Assembly (NCBI RefSeq): GCF_037975245.1
Contig: NC_092581.1
Location: forward strand, 8,399,501-8,459,500
Length of the DNA stretch: 60,000 nt
Source of the DNA: Apostichopus japonicus
Taxonomy: Eukaryota > Echinodermata > Holothuroidea > Aspidochirotida > Stichopodidae
Direction: 5' to 3'
Shown here: positions 25,311-38,600 of the stretch, piece after piece
Layout: every line of letters starts with the position of its first letter
Position numbering within the stretch: the stretch's first letter is position 1
Notes under the pieces: generated by a model
The model's input: only the letters and a program-made list of their open reading frames with translations
The model's database searches: none
What the model was told of the DNA's origin: nothing
Made by a program: the position numbers and the translations under genes

Positions 25311-28237
25311 CATCAGCAATTATCAGAGATGAATGCATCATTGCTTGGGAACCAATAATTCATAGACCCTCTTTTTGCTATTTACACCATTCTTATTCAA
25401 TTGTAAGTTTTAAGAGAATTCCTTTGTTTACAATTTTTCTCACTCGCTACAGTTGCGAGAAGTTGATTTTGTGTTTAACGGCGATTGAAACACATCAGTG
25501 GAGTGTATCACAACAAAACATTGGATTTGGACTAAAGTTTAATATTCGTCTGTCCACTTGACACAAGAGACATTCCAAGTTATTACTCTTTTACTATATT
25601 GATATGAAAGTGGATACGTCTTTCATTACCAAACGCAGTCTGATTATGTTACGAGTCGAATCCTTTTCAATCTCATAAGAGAGTATGCTGACTCATGCAT
25701 CTGTCGTTAAGCACCAATTTCTTACACCGTTTTCAAAGATGCGCCTGAGTTAGTATTGTACTGTTAATTATTCATTAAATAATTAGAAAAATTTTACTCA
25801 TTACTTCGCAAGTTTGATATTCAAAAGACGGGCATTTCTTCATTTCATGAAGAGTTTTTCACCGTTTTTCTGTACATTGATTTAGTTTGACGTTTTCTTT
25901 TCTGAAGCATTAATTAAACTCCATCAAGTGTGTCTCTTCATGTACTATAGTCTGTATATTTACTTATTGCTTAAATTTAACTGTAGGTATTCTAGTTAAA
26001 ATGAACCATCAAACACTGTGTTCATATGGGATAACGCGCTAGTCATAAAAAAAATAAACGCAAGGTTACATTGCACACGGCACTTTAACATATATTGTGC
26101 ATCTCGTGATATCTCGTACGATTAACGATTGATGCCTCTCTTTCCTTCAAAATGAGATGGTATATAAATTATCCTTCTCGGAATCCCTGATGTACTTTAC
26201 TATGTTGCCTAACAGGAACAGGGGGAGCAGGAGGAACTTTCCCAGTCCGAATTTTTTTATTCGGTTTGTACTAAACAATAAAAAACCTTGAACCAAGAAT
26301 GACGTAGTTAGAATATCAAAGATGATAGCACCCTTTTGCATCTAATCCCTCCTACCCAAGGATCTCTCCCGTTAGGCCCCTCCCCAGGATGGACAACATA
26401 TGTGCCTTTTCCCCTCCCGCAACCTTATGACTTCAAGCTCATCCTACATATAATTTAATTGGGAGAAGCGCAGAACTTAGTTATGAGAGAAATTAATACT
26501 ATTTTCAACATTAACATGCCCAGAAAGAATGATTCAGACTGTGATGATGTGCTTCAATCAACAATTCTTTTTTACTCCGTCAGTTCTCTAATTGGTCAAA
26601 CTATTGAAGATTATGGACAAAGCAAAAAAGTACAATTGTATCAAACACTGGTACTATATTATCCGAGTTATCTAAAATGTTATATAATTCCCTTGTCACA
26701 AAAGAGTGTCTTAGCACGACTTAAAATATAGTACAAAATTACGATACTTGCTTATACATTACATTTGAAACTAAGAGGAACTAAGCTCTCAACTGTGATT
26801 AACTATGGTGTTCTAAAACTTATATGTTAATAATGAAGCCCCTGTGAAGAACCCGGTCTAGTTTGGTCTAAGAACTACACTTAAATGCTGATCCTTTATT
26901 GTTCAACAAGGAAACCTTTATGTGCTTGACCATGGAGGACCAAAGTGCATAGTCTAAAACCGGCAAACAACTTTATTCCCTTTTGTATTATCAACATTTA
27001 AGTAATCTAACTAAACTGTATATACGTAGACTTAGTACACAGTAATGGGGAAAAACAGGTTGGTACGGACGCTTAGAAGAGACATGTAACTGAATCGACG
27101 TTTTAATGAGATGCATCAAACATGAAATCCACAACATTTTAGCAAAAGTAGCAAAGGAATATTTTTAAGTTTTCGTTCTATTTTTACAAGAATGAAAACA
27201 ACGAAGTGTATATACTGTTGGTTCTTTGCTTTTGAAATAAGGCATAGCTTATCCCTAGTAATAAGTACAACGATCTATTGTATGTAATAAATTTGTGACA
27301 GTATAGAATCAATCACAATCCAAACCGATGAACTCATGATAGCATGTGTGAGTGTGTACCGTATTTGCTGAGACGTATATACACGGCTCTGTGCATATCT
27401 TTGGTTTGTGTGGGGGCACTGCCTTCTTGTAACACCCATATCTCTAAAAGTGTGTCCGATTGGCAACCCTTATACTTGGCATGTTGGTTTCCCATTATAG
27501 ACAGGGACTTTTTGAGTTTTATTGGTGTTCAATAGATAGTCATCTGAATTCAACAGGATAAATCAGTGAAAACACTGTCTTACCTTATTTCAAGAACTGA
27601 AACATTTATGTAACCCATTCTGAGTTGGACAAACCACTTGATATTATTGTGACCACTATAGCTAAGGAGATGTTACATCGACAAGTCTCCCGTTCCATGA
27701 AAAGGTATTACTTTGATGATAAATGTATTGATATTTGTGAAGGTCAAAATTCAACAAAGGGTCAACAGTATCTACAGACTCATATAAATAAACTGTTTAC
27801 ATGTTAACAGGCAGCTCTGCATTTTATTTAGTGGTAATTACAGACTGTTGACTGTAATTATTTTATCATTGCTCAGTTCAATGAAATACATTTATCTTTA
27901 TGTCTTTTTTTCTAAAATAAATGTTTACAACTTTCTAACATTGTAACAAACTATGTCTGCTAAGAAGGGGCATAAGGCAAGGGGGAAATGATATGGGAGG
28001 AACAGAACTGACACCGTTATCTAGCGTATTTCTTATTCAATTAGCACAAATAATATATAAGCTGCTCAGAAATGTTGCCTATCAAAACAAATTTCTCAAA
28101 TAGAAGCTTAGCTGAGTTTCTGCTGATGCGTTGCCGCTCTTGTTTACCCGTTTGCTGATGACGCGTTCGTTGATCTAATATATGGCGCGCTATCCCATGT
28201 GAACACAGTGTTACCCGAGGCTTTTATAGAACTAACA
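25311..28237. other. non-coding stretch between repeat copies, no gene recognised
   Basis: A 90-codon plus-strand frame at 26459-26731 and others of similar size have no recognisable features. I see no splice-supported exon. Confidence 0.4.
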
Positions 28238-28400
28238 GGAGAATATAAAATAACGTAACCTGGCGTTACATAAGTGTACTTCATACAACTATACTCTCAA
28301 TTTGCGACACCAGAGTATGTATATTCATTCAATGCATGTCATTTGGGAAACGTGAGTGCATATCCGACGTTGTAGTTTACTCACGTGACATCAATTCCGT
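28238..28400. repeat. diverged segmental repeat, copy C
   Basis: It shares AATAACGTAA, GTGTACTTCATACAA, CACCAGAGTATGTAT and GCATATCCGACGTTGTAGTT with copies A and B. Just upstream, CGCGCTATCCCATGTGAACA (about 28185) is the inverse of text near 26014-26040, so the locus has also been rearranged by inversion. Confidence 0.45.
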
Positions 28401-30435
28401 CTCTAGTTTTATTACCATTCCTTTGTTTACTATTTTTTTCACCCGTTACAGTTATAAGAAGTTCATTTTTCATTATCACTGGTTATGAATGTCACTCGGA
28501 ACCAATTTTAATTCGTTATATTGAATTATTAATCGTAACAAACAAATTGAAAATGTATTCGAATGAATTAAAATATATGTCGAATGGCACATATAGGCTT
28601 TCGTAGACACATGGGTTTTCACCTGTTTGTCTGTTCATTGACTTAATTTAAAATTGTCATTTTTGCAGCATTTACTTCCCCGCTTCATGTAAATGTCTGT
28701 ATATACATTGCTACTTATGCAATTTAACTGTACGTCTTAAACTTGAGATAAAATGTCTTACTCGGTTCTTTATGTTGATGGAGAATACAGAAAAAGAGAG
28801 AAAATAACGTTAACTAACCTTACAGAAGTTTACTTCATTGAACCGTTTGATACTTATAACTTACTGATTTACTTGCATATAAGGTTCGACAAGGGAGTTT
28901 ACGTCTGGTGTCAATACAAATGTCATTGCTATTTTACCATCAGCCATTGAGGTTGGACTCAAACATGTGTAAGTAATATATACATTTCCTACAATGGTTT
29001 GATAAAGGAGTGATGTGGAGGGATTAATGAGGTTGATAAGGACTGGGATATGATCATGGTGTGTTTTATGGACAGTTCACTACAATGACAATATACTTTA
29101 ATCCGTCTTGCAGCGTGCACCCCTACACATTCGAAGGTACCACATGTGCATTTACACAGGAAAGTCATCCCTCTGTCATATAAATCAGAAGCTTTGCAAT
29201 GCCAATCAAACATTGCATTGTTGAACAGTTTGAAACTAATGCTGAAGTGAAGGAAATGGATGGACAAGGACACGGCGATGGTTCCAGGATTAACATGGTT
29301 TACGTGGTCAACATTCTAGTAAAGCTACACTGAAAACCAACAGCTTATGATTAACATTGTAAACAATCAGTTAAGTAAAATGTTTGATGTGAATTCTTTA
29401 AATAATTTCCCTTTAATTCTTTAACAAGGAGCTGGCTGTAGCCAGCGCAAAGGCGCCAAATCTGTTAAACGGAGTTCTGCACACACCGGTACTAGATGTG
29501 GATATATATGGAATAGAGCATCAATTTAATGGCTGAAATAGCTGTGCGTGTAGGCTACTGAAGATAGTTTTACCGTAAGTGTTAAAAAAGTAAAATACAC
29601 TTTCTTACCTTCACACAGATCTAAGTGTAGTGTAAACAAAAGTAGAAAAGGAAGAACTTGGATGAGGTGAAGAAGGATGAACAAAGGGTAGACGGGGGGG
29701 GGGGGGGGTATGGACTTGTAGTAATGTTACTCAAATCTACATCTCTTTGTTAAAGTATTGTTTATCGTATGTATTATTTTATCATCACAGTCAAAACAAT
29801 CTTTATAACAAATAATGTATATTGATGTATAGTCCTTAAACCATATATATACATAGATATCATTTGATTTAACATCATGTTTTATATGCATCAAACAAGA
29901 ACAAAAAGCTTCTCAATCCCGTAATGCCGTTCTCGAAATATATTAGTGCAATATGTACTAACAGTGGAATTTGGAAAAAGCAGGTGTCCACAGATGCGCA
30001 ACTACGTTAAAAAAAACGGTTCTACTCTACGAGCTCTAGAAAGGACATTGGAAAAATAATTATATTACGCACGTACGTGATAATTCAATATTAGCCTACA
30101 TGCAAGATACGTGCATATACGTACCGTACGGTTTTACTATATTATAATATAATTATACTTCTCGTTCACTGTACCATGTAGGCCTACCATTCATCCAACC
30201 ACAAAAGTCAAGCTTAGTTATACGATTGAGCCGCAGACTAAACAATGCCAGAGACAGACAAGGTACGTTAGGGTTAGACTAACACTACAGGTATGCATGT
30301 GCCTAAAATACATACGAACAAGTTCATCTCTCTCCATCTTTGAAATGAAGATGTAGTGTTAACATAAGCTATATCACGTAATAAAACACGTACGATTGCA
30401 CTGAGGCCTACATTCGTTATAATTATCAGTATAGT
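28401..30435. other. non-coding stretch, no gene recognised
   Basis: It holds a 15-base G-run at 29694-29708 and otherwise ordinary AT-rich sequence. The minus-strand 94-codon frame at 28989-29273 shows no domain. Confidence 0.4.
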
Positions 30436-30745
30436 GAGTATTATACGTACGTAGTAACTATTACGTACGTACGTACGTACGTACGTACGTACGTACTAAT
30501 TATCACGTACGTACGTAATAATACTATGTATGTACGTTATAAATATTACGAACGTACGTAGTAATGATCACGTACGTACGTCATACATATCACGTACGTA
30601 AGTTATACATATCACGTTCGTACGAAGTATTTATCACGTACGTACGCAATACAGATCACGTACGTACGTAACAAACATCATGAATGCACGTGATATCATT
30701 CGTACGTAATTACGTAGTATTATTACGTACATACGTAATAATTTA
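30436..30745. repeat. ACGT palindromic tandem array
   Basis: The core is an uninterrupted run of ACGT tetranucleotides (about 30461-30495). It is flanked on both sides by spaced units of the form ATCACGTACGTACGTAATA, repeating about every 20-40 bp to 30740. Every unit is self-complementary, so each strand can fold on itself repeatedly. Confidence 0.85.
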
Positions 30746-31767
30746 TTTTACCATGTTCTTTCTAGAGCTTCGTACTACTCTCAATACAGTGGTTATAAAA
30801 CTTTTATAATGTCAATTCAAAGTAAGAAACATATACTCAAGCAGTGAATTGTAAGTCACAAAATTAAAGAAAAACTATTTGCTTTAGTGTAATTTGTACA
30901 AGATGTATAATCTTCCATGACCATCTCGTAAACGCTATATTATAATTTCAAGAAAGTTTGTTTTACTCGTGGGTTAAGATTATGTTCCTCTTGCACAAAT
31001 GTTAAATCATTTTATCATTCAATTATTCTTTAAATTTATATGAAAATCTACAATTGTGTGATTTTGATGCCGTCGTTTTTTATTCGAACAGTAAGTCTAT
31101 AAATACAATACAAATAAAAAGTCACAATAAATACCTTTTACCGATACCGTAGTTTTTGAAAATTGCTCAACTTCACATGTCTGTACAAGCAGATTTTGCT
31201 ATAACTCTCAATTGATATAATATGTCTTACCAACTCCTATAGCGGAAATGATATTATAATAAAGTAAGGATGAAAAGGAGGAGAACCGTCACTGAAACTA
31301 TACTGCATTACTCAAATGTAATAGACTACGTTACAAATATATTTTTAGTTAATGTAGTCAAGAGCTCGGGATCATATATTTATCACCTCTCACGGAAGTT
31401 AATTACGTTCTTATGACTCTGAACGTCATTATTTCCTAACAGAGCATTGTTAAACGAGTCTTGTGTATTTGATATCCATTAAACTTCAATGAGCATATAA
31501 CTCAATATTTTTTCGTATCATTATCATTCATAAAATCATATAAACATATAAAGCTTCTCTTTCTAACGTTCACATTCCCAGAAACCCCTTTTGCAATCAT
31601 GAGTACGCATGTCAATTTCCATTACCATAACTTTTGAATTTCACTCAGGTGATTGCTGAAGGAAACAATTCATCGCAGTAAAAAACTGACTTGTACGTCT
31701 CGTTTTTTCCACACTATCGATTGCGAATTGAATCTAACGTTAATTTTAGTAGTAAATGTATGTATGC
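30746..31767. other. non-coding stretch, no gene recognised
   Basis: AT-rich sequence without recognisable genes. A TG/TA-rich decamer (TGTATGTATG) at its right end is repeated after the next transposon. Confidence 0.4.
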
Positions 31768-33120
31768 AGGGGCGTATCCAGGGGGGGGGGCGCAACAGGC
31801 GCGCGCCCCCCCTATTGGCCGTCACCAAAAAAAAAAAAAAGTTTAGCAAAAAAAAAAAAAAAAAAAAAAAAATTGATGACGACCTTTATGTGAGATGTTG
31901 GTGATCGCTCAACCCCCCCCCCCCCTCGCGTATGCTTTATTTTTTGTTTGCCAAAAAAAGGTTCTGGCGAAGTTCGGCGGCATAATAGTTTTAGAAACAT
32001 AGATGGTAATTGTGTTTGTATTATCACTATAAACACTAAATGACATGCCAGCCATACTAAATTGTGCATTTTGTGTCCATATTTACTGGAAATGTTGCTT
32101 ATTATTAAGGTCGAAAAATGGATCACATATGGCCATGGGCGGCGATCCTGGGTGGAGGGGGGATATATCCCCCCATGAAAATGGGTGGAGGGAATGTAAT
32201 GCACCATATCCCCCCCCCCCCCCCACCAAATGCCAGGGATAAGAATATTTTCATGCCTACATTTATGCATCTTCGTTAATGTACGGCTCTTTTTTAGCTT
32301 CATTTCTCGCCTACCATAAACGCAGTGCGATCTTTTCAAATAAAGCGTCTTTATAAAGCAAAAATAGTTGACTGTAGGCTTCACTGGCCCTATAACAACA
32401 AAATGTATTATTGCGCCCACGGTATTGATATAGTACATATATGCACCCTCATAGTATTCATATAGGCCCTATAGTAGGCCTACACACGTACATGTTCCCT
32501 CGAACAGCTGAGAATCTCATGTAACCAGGGTAATGCTTAATACACGTTTCACCTGGATGCCCTAGCAATCGGTACCTAGGAATGTAACTATGTGTAATTG
32601 TTTATTGCATGTGTATAGGCCTATAATAGCCTGCATGAGGCCATTTTCTTCATCGAATAATATGACAGAGCTCTCGAACATTCTAACGTTGCGCCTGAAA
32701 CAAGATTGACAGGGGCAATTTTCCCAAAATAACACCCGAAATTAAAAAAAAAAAAGTATTTTGGATCCTGATTATGAGATATTTCGGACATGACATCCCT
32801 ATTTTAAAGTTGGGTATATGCCGCTTGGAAACCTCGGGAAGTGCCGTTTCCGGCCATCTAGAGGGTTTTTTAATCCCAAAATTTTCTTGTACGCTTCGCG
32901 CCAACTCATGGTGGCGCTACGCTTAGATAGTCAACAAGGTCATATCCCCCCACCCCCACTCGGAAGTACGGATCGCCGCCCATGCATATGACACCATTTT
33001 GCATTTCAGCCCTTCTTTGAAAGCAAAAATTGTACACCCCTCCCCTTAGACCCATCCCCCAGGACGGCGATCATTCATGCCTGGCGCCCCCCCTATTGGA
33101 AAATCCTGGATACGCCCCTG
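31768..33120. mobile_element. hAT-like non-autonomous element (1353 bp) with nested insertion
   Basis: It starts CAGGGGCGTATCCAGG and ends CCTGGATACGCCCCTG, a perfect 16-bp inverted terminus. TGTATGTATG stands on both sides, compatible with a target duplication, though the site is itself a simple repeat. Inside are G, C and A homopolymers, an antisense open frame that is not protein-like, and a second complete element at 32134-32984. No transposase is visible. Confidence 0.75.
32134..32984. mobile_element. nested hAT-like non-autonomous element (851 bp)
   Basis: Termini CATGGGCGGCGATCC and GGATCGCCGCCCATG are inverted. The flanks CATATGGC and CATATGAC match at 7 of 8 positions, a typical hAT-length target duplication. 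It carries the roughly 110-bp core (32823-32933) shared with several other elements in this window. Confidence 0.75.
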
Positions 33121-35516
33121 TGTATGTATGTGTGGGTGAATGTATGTATGTATGCGTATGTGTGTGTGACCGAGGACTTGAACAAAAGAATTCCAGGTCC
33201 TCGGTTTTGATTTCTAAAGAATCACCACGTCCTCGGAAGAATTCTAATGTATATGGTATTGTTAAGGTTAGGGTACGTGGATTTTAACAATGGAAAATAC
33301 AATGGGGTCCTCGGTTGGAATGTAATACAAACAGTGTGTGTGTGTGTGAGTGAGGGTTTCATTGGTCAAAAAGTAATGGTCACATATCAAAAATAGGTCG
33401 CCTTGATTCGGCGATCGCTTACAATATATACAAAGTTAGGTGAAAGATTCGTGCTGTGTTGGTTCTCCTGTTGGATAGATCTAACCACATCTTTTTATGT
33501 CTTAATCGTGAAACATAACTAGAACTTTTCCTTCTCCTCCCGTGACCTTGTATTCACGTAACTTCTCTTCATACCAACATTTAAGCAATAACTTATTGGA
33601 CAGAACGTTTCATTATTTCGAAACCGCAATATCTTCAACATCAGGCTACGTTGGATACCAGCATAAATGTGTTATGTATCTTAAATTGCAGAAGTCTTAG
33701 GATACATGATACTCTTATAAATGTTATTGCTGAAGTCTGATGATAATGTCTTGGAAAGTTGGAAGGGAGGTGTTAAAGGTATTGCCTGCAATGAATCCTT
33801 CACAAACTAAGCGGTATTAAAATCTACCGCTAACTAACAGAAGATACCATCTGGAAAATACATGTAGTTATGCACAGTCCACCGAAATCACATCACAGAA
33901 AGAGATAATTAGGTTGTATCTGCAAATAAAAATGAAATATATAAACATATATATATGTTACATTAAAATGTAGGGCGACACAAATCTTTTGTTCTGAACT
34001 CAACTGTTGATAACTCTCTTGGAAGCCAAAATCGCTGGACTGATAATAACCAATTACGTTTTATGTTATACATGCTTTGGACATATTGTAGCAACACGTA
34101 GCTTTAACGTCTAACGGATTTCATTTAGATTAAAATGCGGGTATAATTAATAAACGTCAAAAGGATGTTTGTGGTTCAATAATGGTAAGTTACACTATAC
34201 AAATTAAAAAGGAGCAAACCCATTTGCTATTATTATGATATATGTTAAGCTTGTGTTTAATGAAAAATCCCACAAAGTTGAGAACAATCTCATTCTATAT
34301 GAAAGTTGTACTAAAATATGTATTAAAATGATGGGAATGATAACACTATTTTGCATTTAACCCTCCATGCAGAAACAACAATTTCTGTGAGGGAAAATAA
34401 CGGGTACCTAAGTCCCCCACACCTTCCCCACTGGTATAGACAGGATATTACAATAGCTACAAAAAGAAATATAGGACTACATTGACCTATAAAAGGTAAA
34501 TGCGGTACAACATCAACAACTGTTTTAAAATTCTTCAACCTTGTTCCATTTTGTATCCTCCATTTTCACATATTTTGCTTTTTGTCACATCACCATGTAC
34601 AAATACAGGTATAATGATTATCAAACTGGGTGGACACATCTGTACCTGGTGCAATGTCCCATCATTATTCCCAGCCCCCCCCCCTCCGCCCCACTCTTTC
34701 AACCGCTCTCTCTACTCAGACAATTAGCTCCACGAAGGTGATTATGGTGAATAATACATCATTGTTATGCATTCATTCTGAAGTTAGTGAACAAAATACT
34801 CAACTTGTGGTTGACCTGTGTAACTTCCTGGTTTTGGTTTTAACAGTAATTGGATAGACAAATAAAGCCTGTAATCAAATGTGGTTAAGTTGTTTTCTTT
34901 GTACGGATGCCAAGAAATTACACAATTAGATAATTCGAAAGAAGATGTGGTTATGGGGTAACCTTATCAATTGAACGTCAGTAACAAATATTAAACATGC
35001 TCTTAGCTGGCCATTAAACTATTAGTCGTTTGACTGGTATTACGTCGAAATTTGAACTCCAAGCCCCACGGGTAATCATAGCACAACACACTGGGTAAAT
35101 TATTTACGATTAGACACATTTAACTTTAAAACATTTACATCGGACATTGGATGCTAAATGAAATTATAAAAAGCAAAAAAAAAAATCATTCAATACAATT
35201 CATACAGAGAAAGATGGCAGAAGTATGCGATGCGTTATTCAAGTAAAATCAGCTTTTGAGTTTGATCGTCAAATCTGCCAAAGCATAGCTAGTATTACTC
35301 AATCATAAGTTTAAAAAAAATGAAATAGTTCCGGTAGTTATCGATTGTAGACTTTGAAAGAAATTCTTATCCGTGAGCTTTGAAACGGAGAAGGAGGCCC
35401 GTTGAAGCTCCCATATACTTGGTTCAAATAGGTAGAGCAGAGATCCCGTTTATAGTCGTTCCCAGTATGCACATTTCTCTCCTTGTAAAATAGCTGAAGT
35501 ACCGATATAAGGGAAT
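33121..35516. other. non-coding stretch upstream of the receptor gene
   Basis: TG/TA-rich simple sequence at the left, a C-run at about 34675-34685, and otherwise no recognised gene. The right end should contain the promoter and 5' untranslated region of the kinase gene; no convincing TATA box or other element could be fixed. Confidence 0.4.
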
Positions 35517-35646
35517 ATGGAGGGACGAAAGAGATGTCTAAGTGCCTTATTTTTTGGCTTTAATTGTGCCGGCTTGTTAGCTATTAGTGATGCTGAACCC
35601 TCGGATGGAACTGGATCTGGCAGTAACAGTTACTCCCTCAGCTCAG
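35517..35646 (+). CDS. RTK exon 1: signal peptide
   Basis: ATG at 35517 has an in-frame TAA two codons upstream, which fixes the start. A basic n-region (MEGRKR) is followed by a hydrophobic core (LSALFFGF...GLLAI) and likely cleavage near ISDA. A Gly/Ser-rich segment follows, and the donor is CAG/GTAAAT, phase 1. Confidence 0.75.
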
Positions 35647-38600
35647 GTAAATTTTTTTATAGTATTTCACTGCTTCGTGTGTTTTACATAAAACGGGACG
35701 ATATACTATACTTAAAATACGAAAAAAACGACACTCCATTAGCCTGGTTATACAACGACCAGTCTCATTTTGTGTACAAATTTGTACCTCAATTATTTTT
35801 ATGTTTTTTATTTAAAATATGATTTAGATGCGCTTTAGATTATATAGTATTCATGTGATAGCTTTTGATAAACGCCATTTGTCCAGATGGCACCACAAAC
35901 CTCCTACTTTAATCCTACTTCATGCAGAGCATAGTTGAATGTTTAGCCAATCGAAACAGGACGCACTGAATCGACCATTCTTCGAGTTTGGGGCAAGATA
36001 TTGAGATGTGATTCTCAACTATAGCAGTGTACGTGGAATATTTTTAATTTTTTCTCTTCTATGTGAGTTTCACATCGTTTGTCATCAGAAAACTTCTTTT
36101 TAATGCTTGTCGTGCTGTAGTTTTACCTTTCTACAATAAGCTGCTATACTTTAGGGAAGTAAAGACCAAATTCACGCAGACGATCATCTATATAGTCAAA
36201 TAAAAAGAGCTGGAACACGAGTGAAGCATAAACGAAAACATTCAATTTCATTATACGTATGATATGAATCGTAGTTCATACGGCCCGTTTTGTTTATACA
36301 CAGAGGTCCAAACATAACGGGCGCAAACATATCAGGCCACGTGGTCTATTCTTCCCGGGTTACTGCATGCAACTGGTGCATGTTTCACGACGTCGACTAT
36401 AGTATTTCGCACAATACATAACCAAAGTTGGAAAGTTAGCGTTAATTTTTGGTGCAGGGCGTTCCGTCTGGGCTTTCCGTTATTGCTAATATTCACGTAA
36501 AGGGGGCCGTTTCAAGTTTCCAAAAGGACACTCAAGGATTCATCAAGGCATGTTGGAAACGTATCTTGATTCTTAGACTTTTGAAGTGACTGCAGCCCTT
36601 CTTATGCCGTTTACTAAGTGCTATAGCGTATGCTGTCAATGTTGAGCCTAGTGTTAGGAATATTAACTACGGTATCGCAACTCTATTTAATTGTGAAGCG
36701 ATAATGTGCAAACATGAACAATCATGTATCAGAATGGTCACAAAATGATCTGTCAGGGTTCCAGTGTGACAAACACAACAAAACTATACTGCAAAACTGT
36801 ACGTGGTTTTTATTAGCCTACAGGTAATTAAATCGGGCATAGAACAAACTGTCACTCAGGAATTGTCAGACATGCATGTGGTAGGTCAAAGCTCACAGAT
36901 TCCCATAAAAGGTCACAGACATGTCAGCTGTTAGGAAATGGCGCGAAATGTTCTATCCTGTTAACCGTCTGTTCAGCTGGGGTAAAGGGACGGTTCACCT
37001 CATACGCTAAGTAATGCCGGTCACGGATGACCCAATTACGGATGACCAGCTACGGATAACCAAATTATGGGCCCTAAACATTGGATTAACAAAACCATAT
37101 CTAAGATACCGTCCAAATGCATATACCAAATATGCCTAAAAATCATCATACGTTTCGATATCCACGACGATGCTCCTTTTAAGTCGATCTGTCTGACCAT
37201 TTAATCAACCCCTGCACATCAATACCTTTGTTTCAGATTTCGAATATTCAATGCGAAATAACTCGATTTCATATCCATACAGAACGGTAACTCTAAATAC
37301 ATTCACTACAACTTATGTATAAACCACTGATCTTCAAAATCATTTGACTTAAACGATATAGTTGACTTCAATTTGACCCTTTTGGCAATTTATGCAAAAT
37401 GTGCAGTTCGAATTATCGGCATTCACACAAGAACAACTTCATTTAACAAATTGAAAATGTTTTCAACAATTACACGACTGTCTCGACATTATATAATCGG
37501 GAATATTTACCATAAATATTCAATGGATATTAATATTTGAAACATCTTGACAAAATCGTCCTTAACTTACATATCAATTTTTCATATACTTATTTAATCG
37601 CTGGTCTTACAAATATTGCACAAACATAATTATCCATGAATACTCACTGGTAAACAATATGAACGGCTTGTTCCAGGAAAATTCACAAGAAAGAAATCTC
37701 CTTATATCACCTCTTGAAGAATGCACATATTTCACGGCTAAGACTGAACTACGATTACAAAAGTTCTGTCCCTGGTCAAAAAGCAGTAGTTTTTGCGGCT
37801 AAAATCGGCGCCAAATCTTCCCAGCGTTCTGTGGGCTATAAAACTGTGGCCGGTATATGGAGCCAACGCCGTGAATTCCAAGGCAAAATTAACGGTGCCA
37901 ATTTCGGTGGCTGAAATATGGAGCCAAATTCACTAACTCTCAGTGGCTAACATTCGGATTCCATTTTGACATCACAGAAACATTCTGGGCAACTCCCTTA
38001 GCCCATTCAATAACGTTTTCTTAACCAGAATTTACAAAACACAAAAGTATGAGTGGAATGATTCCAGCAAGCCCCGAGTACTAGAAAAAATGGAGTGATG
38101 CGGTGCACTACCAGTCGAGGCTAAATTCAGTACAAACTATTAAAGGTTGTCCTCATGACAATTGCATGTAAATTAATACGCTGATTACTCAGCCTTCCTG
38201 CCTTCTCATTATCACATAGCAAATACTTTCATAACTGCCTACCTACTTGTGATAAGCAATGATTATTTATTAGTTATACATTAAGTAGCATACGAGTAGC
38301 TTTTAACATGTGTTTAAAGTCTATGATAAATTCAATTCCCTTCACTTGTTACATGGCTAATGACGAAGACCGTTATAAAGCAGATTGCCATGCATTCTGT
38401 TGCCGTCCCTGAAAATTTATGGTGGCGATTTCTTCCCCTGCCCCTCCCCATACAGGCTCTCACACGAGAAATCCCAGAGAAACCCCTGTAATATATTACT
38501 CTTCAACTTCATGAAATAATTGGTAATGTTGGTCAATCCATGTTTCTTACTTAAAAAGATAGACATATCATCGAATATGTCTTCTTGTTTCTAATGATGG

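Noticed and set aside
30436-30745. CRISPR-like array
   Set aside because: Units are short, irregular ACGT palindromes without distinct spacers, and the genome is eukaryotic.
31812-32438. 208-codon minus-strand frame
   Set aside because: It runs through A and C homopolymers and a nested transposon and shows no domain; low-complexity text.
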